From JAKALX01 sp964508715 (GTDB lineage: Bacteria; Chloroflexota; Dehalococcoidia; Tepidiformales; Tepidiformaceae), in the NCBI GenBank assembly GCA_964508715.1, contig CAZDUX010000015.1, forward strand, positions 1 through 64,000: a stretch of 64,000 nucleotides of DNA, given 5' to 3'. Both the position numbers and the translations under genes were made by a program. Every line of letters starts with the position of its first letter. Within the stretch, counting starts at the first letter, position 1. The notes beneath the pieces were generated by a model, which worked only from the letters and a program-made list of their open reading frames with translations, did not search any database and was not told the DNA's origin. Of this stretch, positions 9,294-17,471 are shown piece after piece.

Positions 9294-9530
9294 TCAGGAT
9301 CCTCGCGACATCCGGGGGCGGCGTGCAGGTGCCGCCAGCTGGCCGTGTATCGCGGGTGAGGCGGAGTCGGGGTCGGTTGAAACCGTTGACTGAGATGCGG
9401 CGGCAGCCTGGTGATTGGTCGCGCCAAAGAGCATCCATCCACCCGCGAACCCGGTGAGGGAGAACGCGGCAATTGCAAGCTTGAGTCGTGAATGGCGCTC
9501 GTTGGCGAGTCTGCGCCTGGATGTCGTCAT
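9294..9530 (-). CDS. Small single-pass membrane protein
   Basis: Seventy-eight residues: a basic N-terminus (MTTSRRRLANERHSRLK), one membrane helix (LAIAAFSLTGFAGGWMLFG) and a short polar tail outside. GAGGG lies 5 nt before the ATG. Its stop abuts the start of the ferric reductase-like gene, so the two are translated together and the products may interact. No family recognised. An N-terminally longer reading frame exists but has no ribosome site. Confidence 0.6.
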   Translation of the reverse strand: MTTSRRRLANERHSRLKLAIAAFSLTGFAGGWMLFGATNHQAAAASQSTVSTDPDSASPAIHGQLAAPARRPRMSRGS

Positions 9531-9681
9531 ATCAGCCCTCTCGCTTACTGTATGGGGCAAACAGGGTGAGCGGTGACGGGCGGAGTATCTCTTTTGCGAA
9601 TCTTTCCACACCCGTCACCTTCCATGCGCCATGCGCCATATGCTCGGTGTCGGGTGGGCAGATGGCACAAAGGAGAACACC

Positions 9682-11253
9682 ATGGAGAGCCAGGCGAGCG
9701 AGCCGCACATCTCGTTTCTACAGCGGCGAGCGACGCGCCGGGCGTTGCTCGGGGGAGCAGCAGCGGTCGCTGCTGCGGGCACAGCCGTCGCGGTTGTGGG
9801 GATCGGCGAACAGGGCGCAGGAGGTGGGGCAACAAAGGCGGCCGGGGCGGCGCGCAGTGGAGCAAGCACGACCGGGGGGAGCCTCCAGGCGACACCGGAC
9901 CTGGCGAAGCAACCCATCGATGACCCAAAGCGACGGGCTGCACACCTGTTGCGGCGAGCGGGATTTGGCGGGACGCTCGCCCAAATCGAGGAGTTCTCGA
10001 AGCTCGACCGGGGCGATGCGGCCGACCGCCTGCTGAACTACGAAGCCTCGGACAATTCGGTACTCGATACACAGGTAGCCAGGCTCGGTCTGAATCTCAA
10101 CAACCCGCGCCCGGCCGACATGGTGCGCTGGTGGCTTACGCGAATGGTCTACACCACCCGGCCACTGGAAGAGCGCATGACCTACATCTGGCACGGGCTG
10201 CTCACGAGCCAGGTGAGCAAGATCGGCGCACAGCGAGCGAAGCTGATGGTTCGCCAGAACGAACTCTACCGAAAGATGGCACTGCCACGGTACGACGAGC
10301 TGGTAAAAGCCGTAAGCAAAGACCCGGCGATGCTTGTCTACCTTGACGGGGCGGAGAGCACCAGGGCCCATCCGAACGAGAACTATGCCCGGGAGCAGAT
10401 GGAACTCTTCACGATGGGCGTGGGGAACTACACGGAAGAGGATGTGCGCGAGAGCGCCCGGGCGTTCACGGGGTATCGGTTCACCCAGCCAAAGAAAACA
10501 GGTGACAAGGATTTCGATATAGAGGATTGGGACCCGCAGTTTTTCCTGGCGGCGAACCAGCACGACAACGGGACGAAGACATTCCTCGGCAAGACCGGTA
10601 ATTTCGGCGGCGACGACATCATCGACGTCATCATGGGCACGAAAGCAGCCGGCGAATTCATCTGCCGGCGGCTTTTCATGGAGTTGGCGAACTACAACCC
10701 GGGCGATGAATCAGTGGCGAAGCTCGTGGATGTATGGAATAGCTCGAACCACGACATCAAGGCGATCGTCCGTGCAATCCTGGTCAGCGATGAGTTCTAC
10801 TCCGAGGCATCGTACCGCGCATTCGTTCGGAGCCCGGTGGAGTTCGTCGTGAACAGCATACGCGGACTTCAGCTCGAACCGGATGCAAAGCGGGCTATGC
10901 AAGATCAGAACATCCAGGGGATGGACCAGGTGCTATTCGAGCCACCGAATGTCGCTGGCTGGCCGGGAGGATCTGCGTGGTTATCGTCGAGCACGTTTTT
11001 CGCACGGACGAACTTCCTCGATGGGTTGTTGTTTGGGAAAGGGAAGACACCGCCACCGATCCCGGCGCTCGCGGGGCTGATGACCGCAGAGGAGATGACA
11101 GACCGCGTACTGGCGATCTTCGTTGACGCGAACATGCCGGATGCGTCGCGCCAGGCGATCGTGCAACACGCGACAGGGATCACCAACCAGGCAGAGCGAG
11201 CCGCAACAGTCGCCTACCTCGTGCTCGGCAGTCCCGAGTACCAGCTCACCTAA
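9682..11253 (+). CDS. DUF1800 family protein, Tat-exported
   Basis: Begins at the ATG preceded by AAGGAG at 6-nt spacing; an upstream in-frame ATG lacks a site. A twin-arginine leader (RRATRRALLGGAAAVAAAG) is near residues 14-35, followed by a Gly/Ala-rich linker to about residue 80. The DUF1800 region starts at AAHLLRRAGFG and includes the typical TYIWHGLL, ENYAREQMELFTMGVGNY and FEPPNVAGWPGG blocks. The length of 523 aa is ordinary. DUF1800 proteins almost always pair with DUF1501 proteins, as here, 11 bp downstream. Biochemical role unknown; an exported protein is all the sequence supports. Confidence 0.9.
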   Translation: MESQASEPHISFLQRRATRRALLGGAAAVAAAGTAVAVVGIGEQGAGGGATKAAGAARSGASTTGGSLQATPDLAKQPIDDPKRRAAHLLRRAGFGGTLAQIEEFSKLDRGDAADRLLNYEASDNSVLDTQVARLGLNLNNPRPADMVRWWLTRMVYTTRPLEERMTYIWHGLLTSQVSKIGAQRAKLMVRQNELYRKMALPRYDELVKAVSKDPAMLVYLDGAESTRAHPNENYAREQMELFTMGVGNYTEEDVRESARAFTGYRFTQPKKTGDKDFDIEDWDPQFFLAANQHDNGTKTFLGKTGNFGGDDIIDVIMGTKAAGEFICRRLFMELANYNPGDESVAKLVDVWNSSNHDIKAIVRAILVSDEFYSEASYRAFVRSPVEFVVNSIRGLQLEPDAKRAMQDQNIQGMDQVLFEPPNVAGWPGGSAWLSSSTFFARTNFLDGLLFGKGKTPPPIPALAGLMTAEEMTDRVLAIFVDANMPDASRQAIVQHATGITNQAERAATVAYLVLGSPEYQLT

Positions 11254-11264
11254 GGAGGCCTGCC

Positions 11265-12515
11265 ATGATTTCGCGAAGAGACTTCGTCAGGGGCGGGGTT
11301 GCACTCGTCAGTATCGGGACCACCGCAAACTCGCTCCTCAAGGGGACAATCGCCTTCGCTGCCCAGAATCCACGGGATGTCAACACCGCGAACAACGGCA
11401 AGATCCTCGTCCTCGTGCAGCTCGCCGGGGGGAACGATGGGCTGAACACGGTCGTGCCGCTGGGCGATTCGACCTACCATTCTGTCCGGAAGGCGATCGG
11501 TTTCAAGGACGAGGACCTGCTTCCGCTCGGATCGGGGCTGAGCCTGGCGCCACAGCTCTCGGGTCTCAAGGGGTTGTGGGATGCTGGAAAACTGGCAGTA
11601 GTTCGCGGGGTAGGCTACCCGGACCAGAACTACAGCCACTTCAAATCGATGGCGATCTGGCAGGCGGGCGACCCGGAGTTGAAGCTGCAGGACGGGTGGC
11701 TGGGGCGGACGCTCGACCAGATGGAGTCGCAATCGCACGACCCGTTCCTGGGATTCAATATCGGTGGTTCGACGCCGCCCGAGTTGCGTGGTGAGAAGGT
11801 AGCGATCCCGAGTGTCCAAAATCCGGCGGCCTACGGTTTCCAGAAGAACGGCAAAGTGGTCGATTCGGTGAACGACGGGCGGACAGCGACGCTGATGAAG
11901 CTCTATGAGCAGTATCCGGCGCAATCACCATACGGAGTGCTCCTGGAGTCGACCGTTGAATCAGCAGTCAGCAGTGCCCAGCAACTTGCGAAAGCGGGCA
12001 GCGTGTACAAGCCTGCGGTGGAATATCCGAAGACATCGTTCGGGTCGGGGCTTTCGGTCCTGGCAGAGGCGATCGTCGGAAATCTCGGGATGCGAGTCGG
12101 GCATATCACCCTGGGTGGGTTCGATACACACGCGAAGGAGACCGACGACCATGCGAAGCTCATGAGCGAACTCGACCAGGGTTTGACGGCGTTCTACAAC
12201 GACCTCGCGAAACAGGGCCGCGCCGATGATGTGCTCGTCCTGACATGGAGCGAGTTCGGGCGGCGGGTGCAGGAGAACGCCAATGGCGGCACCGACCACG
12301 GATCGGCGAGCATCATGTTTGCCCTGGGGAACGGTGTGAAGCAGGGGTTGTATGGTGACCAGCCCAGCCTCACGAAGCTCGTTGACAACGGTAACCTGAG
12401 CTTCACCACCGATTTTCGGTCGGTGTACTCGACGGTGATCGACCGATGGCTCGGTGTGCCATCGGAGGCACTGCTGGGAAAGCTGTGGGGCGACCTGGGC
12501 TTTCTAACAGCGTGA
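11265..12515 (+). CDS. DUF1501 family protein, Tat-exported
   Basis: Starts with SRRDFVRGGVALVSIG, a twin-arginine signal, after a strong TAAGGAGG ribosome site. DUF1501 belongs to the alkaline-phosphatase-like superfamily. The N-terminal ILVLVQLAGGNDGLNTVVP, the GVGYPDQNYSHFKSM block, and the C-terminal TWSEFGRRVQENANGGTDHG with conserved Asp-His are characteristic. It is 416 aa, co-transcribed with the DUF1800 gene (11-bp gap). The pair is common in many phyla as an exported two-gene module with no assigned activity. Confidence 0.92.
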   Translation: MISRRDFVRGGVALVSIGTTANSLLKGTIAFAAQNPRDVNTANNGKILVLVQLAGGNDGLNTVVPLGDSTYHSVRKAIGFKDEDLLPLGSGLSLAPQLSGLKGLWDAGKLAVVRGVGYPDQNYSHFKSMAIWQAGDPELKLQDGWLGRTLDQMESQSHDPFLGFNIGGSTPPELRGEKVAIPSVQNPAAYGFQKNGKVVDSVNDGRTATLMKLYEQYPAQSPYGVLLESTVESAVSSAQQLAKAGSVYKPAVEYPKTSFGSGLSVLAEAIVGNLGMRVGHITLGGFDTHAKETDDHAKLMSELDQGLTAFYNDLAKQGRADDVLVLTWSEFGRRVQENANGGTDHGSASIMFALGNGVKQGLYGDQPSLTKLVDNGNLSFTTDFRSVYSTVIDRWLGVPSEALLGKLWGDLGFLTA

Positions 12516-12600
12516 GCACCATTGCCATCGCCCATTGCGGCGGACTACCATCGGCCGCTGGCCGGTCCATGGGCAAACTCGCCGGCACCGGGGGCAATCG

Positions 12601-13452
12601 ATGGCAACGAACCGAAAGCCGGACGTCCTGCTCGACGGGCTGAAGTTCACCGAGGCGCCACGCTGGCACGGCGGGAAGCTCTGGTTTTCTGATTTCTACC
12701 TGCATGCCGTGATGACGGTAAGTATGGACGGGCATGCAGAAAGGGTGCTCGACGTGCCGGCCCAGCCGTCAGGATTGGGATGGGCGCCGGACGGGGCGCT
12801 TCTCGTTGTTTCAATGCTGGACCACCGGTTGCTGCGGGCGGATGGAAGCTCTGTCACGACCGTCGCGGATCTTTCGGCGTATGCGACGGGCCCGTGCAAC
12901 GACATGGTTGTCGATCACCAGGGCCGGGCCTACATCGGGAACTTCGGCTTCGACCGTGAGAAGGGTGAGGAGCCGCGGACGACGGTCATGGTGAGGGTGG
13001 ACCCGGATGGGACCATCTCGGTAGCTGCAGATGAGTTGCTGTTCCCGAATGGGACGGTGATAACACCGGACGGGCGAACGCTGATAACGGGAGAGACGTT
13101 TGGACGCCGCCTGTCGGCGTTCGATATCGAAGCCGGCGGCTCGCTCACGAATCGCCGCGTGTTCGCACAGTTCGACGATGTGTACCCGGATGGCATCTGC
13201 GTCGATACCGAAGGGGCTATCTGGGTGGCGGACCCGGTGGGCAGGCGCGTGGTGCGGGCGGTTGAAGGCGGTGGAATCAAGGAAACGATCGCAATCGAGG
13301 ATGGGACAGCCTTCGCCTGTATGCTCGGGGGCCCCGACCGGCAGACGTTGTTCATCTGCACCGGGTCGGGAAGCGGGGCTGCCGCGGCGGCCAGCAACGA
13401 TGCCAGGATTGAAGCTATCCGCGTTGACGTCCCGGGGGCTGGTCTGCCGTGA
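12601..13452 (+). CDS. SMP-30/gluconolactonase-like beta-propeller hydrolase
   Basis: Six-bladed calcium-dependent beta-propeller of the SMP-30/LRE family, generally hydrolysing sugar or other lactones. The start is the ATG giving MATNRKPDVLLDG; an upstream in-frame start would add 22 basic, unlikely residues. Metal ligands expected for the family are present: Glu in KFTEAPRWH, Asn in GPCNDMVVD, and Asp in YPDGICVDTEG. The propeller repeats (W...D.......D/NG) run throughout the 283 aa. Weak ribosome site. It starts a same-strand run with the AhpD-like gene and the methyltransferase. Confidence 0.85.
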   Translation: MATNRKPDVLLDGLKFTEAPRWHGGKLWFSDFYLHAVMTVSMDGHAERVLDVPAQPSGLGWAPDGALLVVSMLDHRLLRADGSSVTTVADLSAYATGPCNDMVVDHQGRAYIGNFGFDREKGEEPRTTVMVRVDPDGTISVAADELLFPNGTVITPDGRTLITGETFGRRLSAFDIEAGGSLTNRRVFAQFDDVYPDGICVDTEGAIWVADPVGRRVVRAVEGGGIKETIAIEDGTAFACMLGGPDRQTLFICTGSGSGAAAAASNDARIEAIRVDVPGAGLP

Positions 13453-13540
13453 CCTTCAACGCGACACGGCCCTGGATTGCCGGTGACCCGGGGCTCGAAG
13501 GGACCCGAGTGGGATACCGCGGGCTAACAAAGGGGGGACA

Positions 13541-14092
13541 ATGATGGCGCGAGTGCCATACTTGAGCGCAGAGGACTTGAATCCCGAAGACCAGGACCTG
13601 CTGGCACGGAATATCAACCTCTATCGGGCACTGGTGCATAGCCCGAAGGGGGCGCGGGCGTTCAGCAAGCTGGGCGGGTTCATCCGTTTCCAGAGCAAAC
13701 TCGACCCACGGCTCCGGGAGATGGCGATCCTGCAGGTGGGGTACCTGTCGAAGGCACCGTACGAGTATTCGCACCACATCAAGCTGGGCCGGGAGTTCGG
13801 CGTGAGCAATGACGACATCCGGGCGATCGCAGAGGAGACGGCGGGCCGCGCAAGCGACCTCGATCCGCTCTCCAGCAGCGTGCTGCGAGCGGCGCGGGAG
13901 ATGACGACAGGGCTCGCGATCACCAACGGAACGTGGAATGAGCTTGCCGAGGCGCTCGATACAGAGGCGCTCACCGACCTCGTCATCACCATCGGGTTCT
14001 ACAACGGAGTGGTGCGGTTGCTGGCGAGCCTCGAAGTTGATGTCGAGGAGGAGTACCTGCGCTACCTCGTCGAGTTCCCGTTGCCGGCATGA
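13541..14092 (+). CDS. Carboxymuconolactone decarboxylase / AhpD-like protein
   Basis: All-helical 183-aa protein of the CMD/AhpD superfamily. The core motif is LREMAILQVGYLSKAPYEYSHHIKLGREFGVSNDDI, matching the family pattern YEW..H...A...G. The CxxC pair of true AhpD peroxidase partners is absent, so thiol peroxidase activity is unlikely; the CMD-type or another role is possible. GGGGGG precedes the start. The stop overlaps the methyltransferase start (ATGA), so the two are coupled. Confidence 0.85.
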   Translation: MMARVPYLSAEDLNPEDQDLLARNINLYRALVHSPKGARAFSKLGGFIRFQSKLDPRLREMAILQVGYLSKAPYEYSHHIKLGREFGVSNDDIRAIAEETAGRASDLDPLSSSVLRAAREMTTGLAITNGTWNELAEALDTEALTDLVITIGFYNGVVRLLASLEVDVEEEYLRYLVEFPLPA

Positions 14093-14901
14093 GTGAGCGA
14101 TGGCCGTGGCGAGAGTACAACCGGGCGTTCTGGGACGAGCGCGTGCCGTTACACCTCCGCAGCGAGTTCTACGGGCTCGACCGGTTCAAAGGCGGCTACG
14201 ACCCGATCGCAAACCGGCCGTTCGAGATCGCCGAGATGGGAGACGTGAAAGGGAAATCGCTCCTCCACCTGCAATGCCATTTCGGGATGGATACACTGGC
14301 ATGGGCGCGGCGGGGAGCGGAGGTGACCGGGTTGGATTTCTCGGCGCCAGCGGTCGAAGCGGCGCGAGAGCTCGCGAGGGAACTTGGATTGAGTGGCCGT
14401 TTCGTGGTAAGCGATGTATACGGCGCAGAGGCAGCATTGGATGGGAGGCAGTTCGACATCGTCTATACGGGCCGGGGCGCGCTCGTATGGCTGCCAGATG
14501 TTCCCCGGTGGGCACGAGTCGCCGCATCGCTGGTCAAGCCCGGGGGATTTCTCTACCTGAGCGAGTTCCACCCGTTCCACGAGGTTTTCGCGGATGAAGA
14601 CCTTACCCTGCGTTATGACTACTTTGACCGGGAGCCTCGGATCTTCGAGGAGTCCGGCTCATACGCGGCCGAAGGAGCGACAACGCAGAACACCACCTAT
14701 GAGTGGGCGCACGGGCTGGGCGAAGTGGTGACTTCGATCATCGAGGCCGGGTTACGGCTGGAGTTCCTGCACGAGTTTGAGTACACGGGCTGGAAGCGGT
14801 GGCCATTCATGGAGAAGACGGGCAACGAGGTCTATCGGATGCCCGAGGGCATGCCCCTGGTGCCACTGTCATACAGCCTGAAGGCCTCGAAACCCGCCTG
14901 A
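14089..14901 (+). CDS. Class I SAM-dependent methyltransferase
   Basis: Rossmann-fold methyltransferase of 270 aa. Motif I is LLHLQCHFGMDT near residue 60 (the glycine-rich SAM loop in a Cys/His variant common in this subgroup), and the acidic ribose-binding Asp is in VTGLDFSAPAV. Post-motif strands FDIVYTGRGALVWL and GGFLYLSEFHPF follow. The substrate is unknown. It overlaps the AhpD-like gene by 4 bp and ends 4 bp short of the convergent CoA-transferase gene. Confidence 0.87.
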   Translation: MSERWPWREYNRAFWDERVPLHLRSEFYGLDRFKGGYDPIANRPFEIAEMGDVKGKSLLHLQCHFGMDTLAWARRGAEVTGLDFSAPAVEAARELARELGLSGRFVVSDVYGAEAALDGRQFDIVYTGRGALVWLPDVPRWARVAASLVKPGGFLYLSEFHPFHEVFADEDLTLRYDYFDREPRIFEESGSYAAEGATTQNTTYEWAHGLGEVVTSIIEAGLRLEFLHEFEYTGWKRWPFMEKTGNEVYRMPEGMPLVPLSYSLKASKPA

Positions 14902-14905
14902 CTCG

Positions 14906-16117
14906 CTAGACGGCTCCGTTGGCACGCAGGGATGCAATCGCACTCTCGGCGTAGCCCATCTCCCGCAGGATCTCTTCCGTGTGCTCGCCAAGGTCCGGGG
15001 CACGCTTTGGGCCGACGCGGGGCATACCGTCGATATTGAGCGGATGGTTGACGATGAGCTGCGCCGGAACCGATGCGTCCACGGGTGGGACGGCCATGTT
15101 GTTCGCGAGCACCTGCGGGTCCGTGGGAACATCCTCCATCTGGGCGATGAGCACAACCGGGACGTCGTTCGCACGGAAGAGAGTCATCCACTCCGCAGCC
15201 GTACGCTCGCGAAAGATGTCACGGATGACGTCAACGAGTTCTTCGAGGTGTTGCATACGAGTGGCCGGGTTATTGAATCGCTCATCGGCGAGGAGGTCAT
15301 CGCGTCCCACGACGATGAACATGCGGTCGTACTCTTCCTGCGTACGGACCATGTAGAGCGAGAGGAGGCGGCCATCGCTGGTCTCGAACTGGACACGGTT
15401 GGGGTTAATGGCAACGGCGTTGCGGACCGTAGAGAAATCAGCGCCGACGAGCGCACCCTGGGCGTAGCAAGCGTTCGACCAGAGGCCGTTGGCGAGCAGG
15501 CTCGTGTGGACGCGGCCGCCTTTGCCGGTCCGTTCGCGGCGTAGCAGCGCAGTGACGATGGAGGCGTAGACGGTGACGGCCGTCGGATGGTCACCCATGC
15601 CGGGGACCGAGGCGCCGGGCATGGAATCACGCGCCCGGACCATATCCATGAGGCCGGTGCGCGCCCACCAGGCCACGCCGTCGAAGCCCTCGCGCTCCGC
15701 ATCGGGGCCGTGCTCACCATAGGCGGTGAGGGATGCGTAGATCATGCGGTCGTTGAGCGGCGCAAGGTCCTCGTAGCGGAGGCCGAACTTGCGGCGCGTT
15801 TCGGCGGGCTGATTCGTGATGTACACGTCGCATTCGCGTACGAGGCGATGGAGGATCTCCCTTGCCTGGGGCGTGTGCAGATTGAGAGTCAGGCTCCGCT
15901 TGTTGCGGGCATCCATGAGCCACATGTAGTTCGGCTCGGCAGCGGGACTGATTGGGGCGTTCGAGAGCGCGCGGTAGGCGTCGCCGACGCCGGGTGTCTC
16001 GACCTTGATTACATCAGCGCCGAAATCCGCAAGAATGGTGGCCGCGACGGGCCCTGCAATCCAGGTGCCAACATCGAGAACCTTGAGCCCCGCGAAGAGC
16101 AGCCCTTCCTCGTTCAT
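14906..16117 (-). CDS. Family III CoA-transferase (CaiB/BaiF type)
   Basis: Transfers CoA between carboxylic acids through an aspartyl-CoA mixed anhydride. The start is the ATG of MNEEGLLF, with GAGG 5 nt upstream. The N-terminal CoA-binding pattern GLKVLDVGTWIAGPVAAT and FGADVIKVETPG are diagnostic. The catalytic Asp is in GMGDHPTA (GD motif), followed by the helix ending in ERTGKGG. The length of 403 aa is typical. It lies 70 bp downstream of the epimerase-like VOC gene on the same strand, probably one operon. It sits opposite a further CoA-ester degradation set, so a role in activating an organic acid for beta-oxidation-type breakdown is likely. Confidence 0.92.
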   Translation of the reverse strand: MNEEGLLFAGLKVLDVGTWIAGPVAATILADFGADVIKVETPGVGDAYRALSNAPISPAAEPNYMWLMDARNKRSLTLNLHTPQAREILHRLVRECDVYITNQPAETRRKFGLRYEDLAPLNDRMIYASLTAYGEHGPDAEREGFDGVAWWARTGLMDMVRARDSMPGASVPGMGDHPTAVTVYASIVTALLRRERTGKGGRVHTSLLANGLWSNACYAQGALVGADFSTVRNAVAINPNRVQFETSDGRLLSLYMVRTQEEYDRMFIVVGRDDLLADERFNNPATRMQHLEELVDVIRDIFRERTAAEWMTLFRANDVPVVLIAQMEDVPTDPQVLANNMAVPPVDASVPAQLIVNHPLNIDGMPRVGPKRAPDLGEHTEEILREMGYAESAIASLRANGAV

Positions 16118-16187
16118 AAGAACCTCATTGTGTTCACGGTACATGCAGTGGCGCACCCATCTTCCATTCGAGAGGCAGGACCAGCCG

Positions 16188-16583
16188 TTAGCGCTGGACG
16201 AGCTGGGTCAGGACGCCGCCTGTCATGGACGGGTGGATGAAGACCTGTCCCTTTACCGGGTTGCCAGGGCCCGGGTCACCGACGAGGCGGATGCCCTTGT
16301 CGCGAAGCTCTCCGAGGGTTTTCTCGAGATCATCGACCCTCATGGCGACGAGGTGGACTCCTTCGCCCTGCTCGGCGAGCCTCTTGGCGATGGGGCCCTG
16401 GTCGCTCGTTGCCGAGACGAGTTCGAGGTAGGAGCTGTCAAAGCGGAAGAAGGCCATAGCCATACCGGCGGTAGGCGCCTCAGAGCGGTCGGAGACGTTC
16501 GTCCCGTAGATGGTCTCGTAGCGGCCAACGGCGGCGTCGAGGTCTTTCACGGCGATGACGACGTGGTCGATTCCCTGGAACAC
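16188..16583 (-). CDS. VOC family protein, methylmalonyl-CoA epimerase-like
   Basis: The start is GTG (VFQGIDHVV) with GAGGG 8 nt upstream; an upstream open region is antisense to the hydrolase gene. The 131-aa length and order of motifs match methylmalonyl-CoA epimerase: metal His in GIDHVVIAV, Glu in SYLELV, GEGVHLVAMRVDDLE with the third ligand, and IHPSMTGGVL. The final Glu of the family (in the pattern LIELVQ) is Gln here (LTQLVQR). That Glu is both a metal ligand and a catalytic base in the known enzyme, so classical epimerase activity is doubtful. It could act on another CoA ester. Confidence 0.75.
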   Translation of the reverse strand: MFQGIDHVVIAVKDLDAAVGRYETIYGTNVSDRSEAPTAGMAMAFFRFDSSYLELVSATSDQGPIAKRLAEQGEGVHLVAMRVDDLEKTLGELRDKGIRLVGDPGPGNPVKGQVFIHPSMTGGVLTQLVQR

Positions 16584-16699
16584 GATGTGAACCCTCGGTC
16601 GAATGTGACCGAAGCCTACGCGCTGGAGGCTTCGAAGGCCACCCGTGCGGCCGGTGCAAGGGCGGCGTAGAATGCGCCGGCAATCCCCGGAGGTATCCG

Positions 16700-17467
16700 A
16701 TGCCCTATATCGACCGCAGCGGTGTGAAGATCTATTACGAGGACAATGGTAGCGGTTCGCCCATTTTGCTGAGCCATGGTTACAGCGCGACATCGCAGAT
16801 GTGGCAGGGCCAGGTTGCGGCACTCAAGGATCGTTATCGCGTCGTGACCTGGGACATGCGCGGGCACGGGCAGTCGGATAGTCCCGACGACCCGGCGCAG
16901 TACTCGGAGGAGGCGACCTGCGACGACATGGCGGCGATCCTCAACGAACTGGGAATCGAACAGGCGGTGATCGGCGGCCTTTCGCTCGGCGGCTACATGT
17001 CTCTGGCATTCAATGTCCGGCGGCCCGGGATGGTGCGGGCGTTGATGCTGTTCGACACGGGGCCGGGATACAAGAACCCGAAGGGCCGTGAGGCGTGGAA
17101 CGAGACGGCGTATGCACGCGAACGGGCGTTCACCGAGAAGGGTCTCGAGGCGCTCGGCCGTGGTGCAGAGGTGAAGGTGGCTCAGCACCGGTCGGCCAGG
17201 GGCCTGGGGCTTGCTGCGCGCGGAATGCTGGCACAGTTCGATTCGCGGATCATCGAATCGCTGGAGACGATCGCCGTGCCGACGCTGGTGCTGGTCGGCG
17301 AGAACGACCAGCCGTTCCTGGGTGCGACCGAGTACATGCTGAACAAGATCCCGGGGGCACAGAAAGCGGTAATCCCGAACGCCGGGCACGCAGCGAATCT
17401 CGACCAGCCAGCCGCCTTCAACGAAGCGGTCGAGGTGTTCCTCGCCGGGCTGAAACTGAACGGCTGA
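16700..17467 (+). CDS. Alpha/beta hydrolase
   Basis: Classical alpha/beta-hydrolase fold, 255 aa. The oxyanion loop is LLSHGYSATSQMW, nucleophile Ser95 lies in GGLSLGG, an acid in GENDQP (Asp203) and His230 in NAGHAA. Related to 3-oxoadipate enol-lactonase and similar esterases; the substrate is unknown. CGGAGG precedes the ATG by 6 nt, and a TAGAAT hexamer 26 nt upstream may be its -10. It starts 4 bp before the tandem CoA-transferase and so probably belongs to the same transcript. Confidence 0.87.
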   Translation: MPYIDRSGVKIYYEDNGSGSPILLSHGYSATSQMWQGQVAALKDRYRVVTWDMRGHGQSDSPDDPAQYSEEATCDDMAAILNELGIEQAVIGGLSLGGYMSLAFNVRRPGMVRALMLFDTGPGYKNPKGREAWNETAYARERAFTEKGLEALGRGAEVKVAQHRSARGLGLAARGMLAQFDSRIIESLETIAVPTLVLVGENDQPFLGATEYMLNKIPGAQKAVIPNAGHAANLDQPAAFNEAVEVFLAGLKLNG

Positions 17468-17471
17468 GGCG

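Noticed and set aside
16668..16673. TAGAAT as another leaderless promoter, before the hydrolase at 16700
   Set aside because: The ATG is 26 nt downstream and has its own CGGAGG site, so the message has a normal leader.
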